A stretch of 7,356 bases of DNA from the NCBI GenBank assembly GCA_017382775.1, contig JAFNZQ010000095.1, positions 1-7,356 of the forward strand, written 5' to 3'. Shown here in pieces: positions 4,371 to 7,356 of this stretch (the first letter of the stretch is position 1; each line of letters opens with the position of its first letter). The translations under genes were made by a program, and so were the position numbers. The DNA is from Spirochaetaceae bacterium. GTDB lineage: Bacteria > Spirochaetota > Spirochaetia > Treponematales > Treponemataceae. A model generated the notes under the pieces. The model saw nothing but the letters and a program-made list of their open reading frames with translations. It was not told the DNA's origin and searched no databases.

Positions 4371-6695
4371 TCAGGACTTTTCCTCAATAATGTAAATGTT
4401 GGAGCCGAAATCGCCTAAAATGCGAAGGTTTTCGTTGTAGCCGGTTCCGGCGTATTGCATTGCCGGGCTGATTCCTCCCATAAGAGCGGCGCCTGTGCAT
4501 TCGTATTCTTCGTGGCCGTCAGGGAGGGAATAATGTTTGTCCACAGTTCGAATTACGATGCCGTCGGAACGCAAAGGTACGGGAGTAATGTGCTTGATGA
4601 GAGAACCGAAACGGCCGATTTTCAGCCACTGTCGCAGGCTTTTTACTGTATAAACCTTGTGGGCGTCGGCGTAGGGAACGGGCAAATTGTCGTCGCCGTC
4701 GCAAGCCGGGGCCATTGTTTGAAAAAGGCCTGCGATGATTTTTCCGTCATCGTAAAGTTGCCAAGATGTTTGGTTGGACTTATGGCAGGCCACTTTTTTC
4801 AATTTTCCGTATTGAAAGATGTGGCGATATTCCTTGTAAAAAGCGATTTGCTTTTCGATTTGCTTGCATTCGTCGGGAGTCAATTCGGAAAAATCCAATT
4901 CGTAGCCTAAAACACCGAATGCGGAAACGTTAAATCGCGTTGATAAAGGCGTATTCCGCAGAGTTTGCTGATGAGGCGCCATGGAAACGTGGGCTGACAC
5001 CGTTGATTGGGGATAAAGACAGTAAATTCCTCCTTGAATTTCCAGCCTTTCCATGGGGTCCGTGTTGTCCGATGTCCATATTTGTGGTGAAAAACAAAGC
5101 ATTCCCGCATCGAAGCGATTTCCGCCGGAAGAGCAACTTTCCAAAAGCACCTTGGGATGCCGTTGATGAAAGATTCGTTCCAAAACATCGTAGAGACCTA
5201 AAATGTATTTGTGAAAAAATTCCCCTTGATTCGTCAAAGTTGAAGAAAACATATCGCTGATGTGACGGTTGTAATCCCACTTTACGTAGTCAACGGCACA
5301 TTCTTCCAGCACAGAACACACCGAATCCACAATGTAATCCCGAACTTCGCTGCGAGTCAAATCCAAAACGTATTGATTTCGCCCCACCGATGCCTGTCGG
5401 TCTTCTCCCCGAATTACCCATTGGGGATGATTCCGATAAAGGTCGCTGTCTTCGTTCACACATTCGGGCTCAAACCAAAGTCCGAATTTCATACCCATTT
5501 TGTTTATTTCTTTTGCCAGAGCCTTAATGCCACCGGGAAGTTTTTTCAAATTGACGGTCCAATCTCCCAATCCGGCTTTATCGCTGTTTCGCTTGCCAAA
5601 CCATCCGTCATCCAAAACGAACATTTCCACACCCAACTGTTGTGCCTTTTTGGCCATGGAACGGATTTTCCCCTTTGTGAAGTTGAAAAATGTTGCTTCC
5701 CAGTTGTTGGCCACAACGGGTCGAGGGCGGTTTTTATATTCACCACGGACAATATTGTTATTTATAAAAGAATGGAAGTTCTCCATTACGGAATTAAAAC
5801 CGCCGTTGCCCACCGTCATGAAGGCCTGGGGCGTAACGAAATTTTCTCCCTCCGATAATTTCCACAGGAAACAAAATGGATTTATCCCGCTCATTATTCG
5901 CACCGTGTCGAAACAGCCTTTTTCCACCGCAGAATAGTGGTTTCCGCTGTAAATTAAATTAAAACCAAAGACGCGACCGTTTCCGTCGTCGGCATTTCTC
6001 TCCGCCAAAAGAAAACCTGGATTGTGCCGATTGGAAGACGCGCCCACGGTGGAATCGTTCACCAAAATTCCGTATTCCACCGGACGGCGATGGAGATGTG
6101 CCTCTTTTGCCCAAGCGCCGTCAAAGGTGATTAAATCGTATTGGCCTGCGGGAATGTCCATCATAAAACTCATCAATTTTCGGATTGTGATTTCCCCATG
6201 GCAATTATTGTGAATTTCAACGTTTCGGCAAATCACATTGGATTTTTCAAAAACGGTATAATTTAGGTGAAGTAAAATTTTCGAAAATTTTTTATCCCCC
6301 AAGGTAATCGTCAAGGTTTCGCCGTCGCCGTAGGCCGTGGGAAGTTCCTTGGTGGAGTAGGGCTGATGGGTTATGGAGTGTGACTGATAGACAAAGTCCG
6401 TGATAAAACTGCCGTCGGGCATTATTATTTCCACGGGACTGTGGCGATAGTCCCCTTTTCCCACACCGGAATATTCCAAAAGCAGGTTGTCTAAACAATA
6501 ACCGGGCGTCTCGGGGGTGTAATCCACAGCAGAGCCTTGCACAAAGGTGTTTTTCTTGGAAAGAATTGTTTCATCCCCGGAAGAAACTTTGTTGCCGTAG
6601 AACAAGTGTTCCACATGACCATTTTCCGTCACACGAAAAATGTAGGACGTGCTTTCCGTGTGAAGAAAAAAGGTTTTGTCAATAACTTCGATCAT
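4371..6695 (-). CDS. Alpha-galactosidase, GH36 family
   Basis: Cytoplasmic retaining alpha-galactosidase of 774 residues with no signal peptide, expected to release terminal alpha-1,6-galactose from melibiose, raffinose or stachyose. Full-length: N-terminal beta-supersandwich (about 1-320), (beta/alpha)8 catalytic domain (about 325-645) and C-terminal beta domain. Visible GH36 motifs are NNWEATFFNF (330-339), LDDGWFGKR (361-369), GLWFEPE (405-411), VKWDYNR (471-477) with predicted nucleophile Asp474, ESCSSGGNRFD (519-529), and WTSDNTD (540-546) with predicted acid/base Asp543. The spacing fits characterised GH36 enzymes such as Geobacillus AgaA. The ATG at 6695 is chosen because it overlaps the upstream GH13 stop as ATGA, has AAGGTGG just before it, and begins at the family's usual N-terminus. 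The frame stays open to 6842, but that extension lies inside the GH13 gene and has no family resemblance. Product identity is firm; preferred substrate is inferred. Confidence 0.95.
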   Translation of the reverse strand: MIEVIDKTFFLHTESTSYIFRVTENGHVEHLFYGNKVSSGDETILSKKNTFVQGSAVDYTPETPGYCLDNLLLEYSGVGKGDYRHSPVEIIMPDGSFITDFVYQSHSITHQPYSTKELPTAYGDGETLTITLGDKKFSKILLHLNYTVFEKSNVICRNVEIHNNCHGEITIRKLMSFMMDIPAGQYDLITFDGAWAKEAHLHRRPVEYGILVNDSTVGASSNRHNPGFLLAERNADDGNGRVFGFNLIYSGNHYSAVEKGCFDTVRIMSGINPFCFLWKLSEGENFVTPQAFMTVGNGGFNSVMENFHSFINNNIVRGEYKNRPRPVVANNWEATFFNFTKGKIRSMAKKAQQLGVEMFVLDDGWFGKRNSDKAGLGDWTVNLKKLPGGIKALAKEINKMGMKFGLWFEPECVNEDSDLYRNHPQWVIRGEDRQASVGRNQYVLDLTRSEVRDYIVDSVCSVLEECAVDYVKWDYNRHISDMFSSTLTNQGEFFHKYILGLYDVLERIFHQRHPKVLLESCSSGGNRFDAGMLCFSPQIWTSDNTDPMERLEIQGGIYCLYPQSTVSAHVSMAPHQQTLRNTPLSTRFNVSAFGVLGYELDFSELTPDECKQIEKQIAFYKEYRHIFQYGKLKKVACHKSNQTSWQLYDDGKIIAGLFQTMAPACDGDDNLPVPYADAHKVYTVKSLRQWLKIGRFGSLIKHITPVPLRSDGIVIRTVDKHYSLPDGHEEYECTGAALMGGISPAMQYAGTGYNENLRILGDFGSNIYIIEEKS

Positions 6696-7356
6696 TTTGC
6701 CACCTTTACGAGACGAAATTCGTAGGCTTTCAAGGGGGCAATGGCTGCGGTGTTTTCGTAGTTGGACAGAGCCGTTTCGCCACCGGAAATTTCCGCCACC
6801 ACGGAAGAGGGCAGTTTCGTAATTCCGGTTTTGAAGTTGCACAGAACGACGAGTTTTTCACCGTTGTATTCACGGCGGAATGCGTACAGGTCCTTTGTTT
6901 CCGCCAATGATGTGAACGAGCCGTCTTTCAGCACCGCCGAGGCCTTTTTGAAAGCGTTTATTTTTTTGAAAAAGGCAATTACGCCGGTGGGAGAAGCCGA
7001 ATCCGCAGCCACGTTTACTTCTTTGTAATTGGGATTGAATTTCAACCAGGGTTTCCCCGAGGTAAAGCCGGCTCCATCCTTTTCGCTCCATTGCATTGGC
7101 GTTCGGGCATTGTCTCGTGTGGTTGCCTTTATCATTTTCCAGCGGAAGGGTTGGAAAATTCCCAGTCGCTTTGCCATTTTGTCCACATTATGGCTTTCGA
7201 TATCCATTATTTCGTCCAGGGAATTAAAGGCACCGTTGGTCATTCCGATTTCTTGACCTTGGTAGACGAAGGTGGTTCCCCTCAGTGAAAACAACAGCCC
7301 CAGCAACATTTTCGCTCCCACCACACGATATTCGCCGCCTTTTGTAAAACGAGTTA
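6692..7356 (-). CDS. GH13 oligo-1,6-glucosidase/alpha-glucosidase-like enzyme, C-terminal fragment
   Basis: The last 220 residues of a cytoplasmic GH13 enzyme, cut by the right edge of the window. The fragment opens with RFTKGGEYR, the segment that follows the conserved NHD region in this family, then KMLLGLLFSLRGTTFVYQGQEIGM. It next carries the hallmark RDNARTPMQW with AGFTSGKPWLKFNPNY shortly after, and ends in a beta-sandwich C-terminal domain. These motifs are typical of subfamily GH13_31 (oligo-1,6-glucosidase, alpha-glucosidase, related sucrose- or isomaltose-cleaving enzymes). All three catalytic carboxylates lie upstream, outside the window, so activity and exact specificity cannot be checked. 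The TGA stop overlaps the ATG of the GH36 gene by 4 bp, indicating a shared mRNA with GH13 translated first. A GTG at 7324 is internal, not the start. Confidence 0.92.
   Translation of the reverse strand, partial: TRFTKGGEYRVVGAKMLLGLLFSLRGTTFVYQGQEIGMTNGAFNSLDEIMDIESHNVDKMAKRLGIFQPFRWKMIKATTRDNARTPMQWSEKDGAGFTSGKPWLKFNPNYKEVNVAADSASPTGVIAFFKKINAFKKASAVLKDGSFTSLAETKDLYAFRREYNGEKLVVLCNFKTGITKLPSSVVAEISGGETALSNYENTAAIAPLKAYEFRLVKVAK
6700..6706 (-). promoter_or_regulatory. Ribosome binding site that fixes the GH36 start
   Basis: AAGGTGG on the minus strand differs from the ideal AAGGAGG by one base and lies 4 nt before the ATG at 6695. It is embedded in the last codons of the GH13 gene. Together with the ATGA stop/start overlap it supports translational coupling and this start over any upstream in-frame codon. 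Confidence 0.75.

Noticed and set aside
5262..5858. 198-residue plus-strand open frame opposite GH36, plus other long opposite-strand frames
   Set aside because: Antisense shadows of a strongly conserved GH36 gene; no family resemblance and no ribosome binding site.
6696..6842. 49-residue N-terminal extension of the GH36 frame
   Set aside because: It lies in a different frame inside the GH13 C-terminal domain, is Arg/Gly-rich with no family similarity, and the ATG at 6695 has a good ribosome binding site and the ATGA overlap.

Overview
The window holds four genes. Three are sugar-catabolism genes on the minus strand, and one is a very large secreted-protein gene on the plus strand. Strong purine-rich Shine-Dalgarno sequences, sigma70-type promoters, moderate GC coding DNA with AT-rich spacers, and a GPH symporter combined with GH36 and GH13_31-type glycosidases suggest a carbohydrate-fermenting, probably gut-associated bacterium. 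Clostridia/Bacillota or a Treponema-like spirochaete fit best. The glycine-rich beta-helix lipoprotein type is common in both groups, and its slightly non-canonical lipobox leans weakly towards spirochaetes. I cannot settle the phylum from this window.

Layout from left to right: (1) 1-228, minus strand, the first 76 residues of a GPH (MelB-like) sugar:cation symporter running off the left edge. (2) 229-657, an AT-rich divergent intergenic region with a good promoter for each flanking gene, a 7-5-7 inverted repeat, and two copies of a palindromic ~35-bp element exactly 63 bp apart, placed midway between the two promoters. (3) 658-4314, plus strand, a 1218-residue predicted lipoprotein made of three large tandem modules of right-handed beta-helix (GGGI / GNxA) repeats. 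(4) 4330-4365, a strong hairpin between convergent genes, the likely shared terminator. (5) 4371-6695, minus strand, a complete GH36 alpha-galactosidase. (6) 6692-7356, minus strand, the C-terminal 220 residues of a GH13 oligo-1,6-glucosidase/alpha-glucosidase-like enzyme, truncated by the right edge. Its stop codon overlaps the GH36 start by 4 bp (ATGA), so the two are translationally coupled in one operon.

The three sugar genes make a coherent pathway by inference: the symporter brings in an alpha-galactoside such as melibiose or raffinose, the GH36 enzyme removes terminal alpha-1,6-galactose, and the GH13 enzyme cleaves the remaining alpha-glucosidic linkage. The beta-helix lipoprotein gene lies in opposite orientation between the enzyme pair and the transporter. 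Whether it takes part in glycan capture or adhesion, or is an unrelated insertion, cannot be told from sequence. I found no RNA genes, CRISPR arrays, transposases or phage genes. Nothing here is clearly a new defence or mobile system; the most unexplained structure is the paired palindromes in the divergent spacer.
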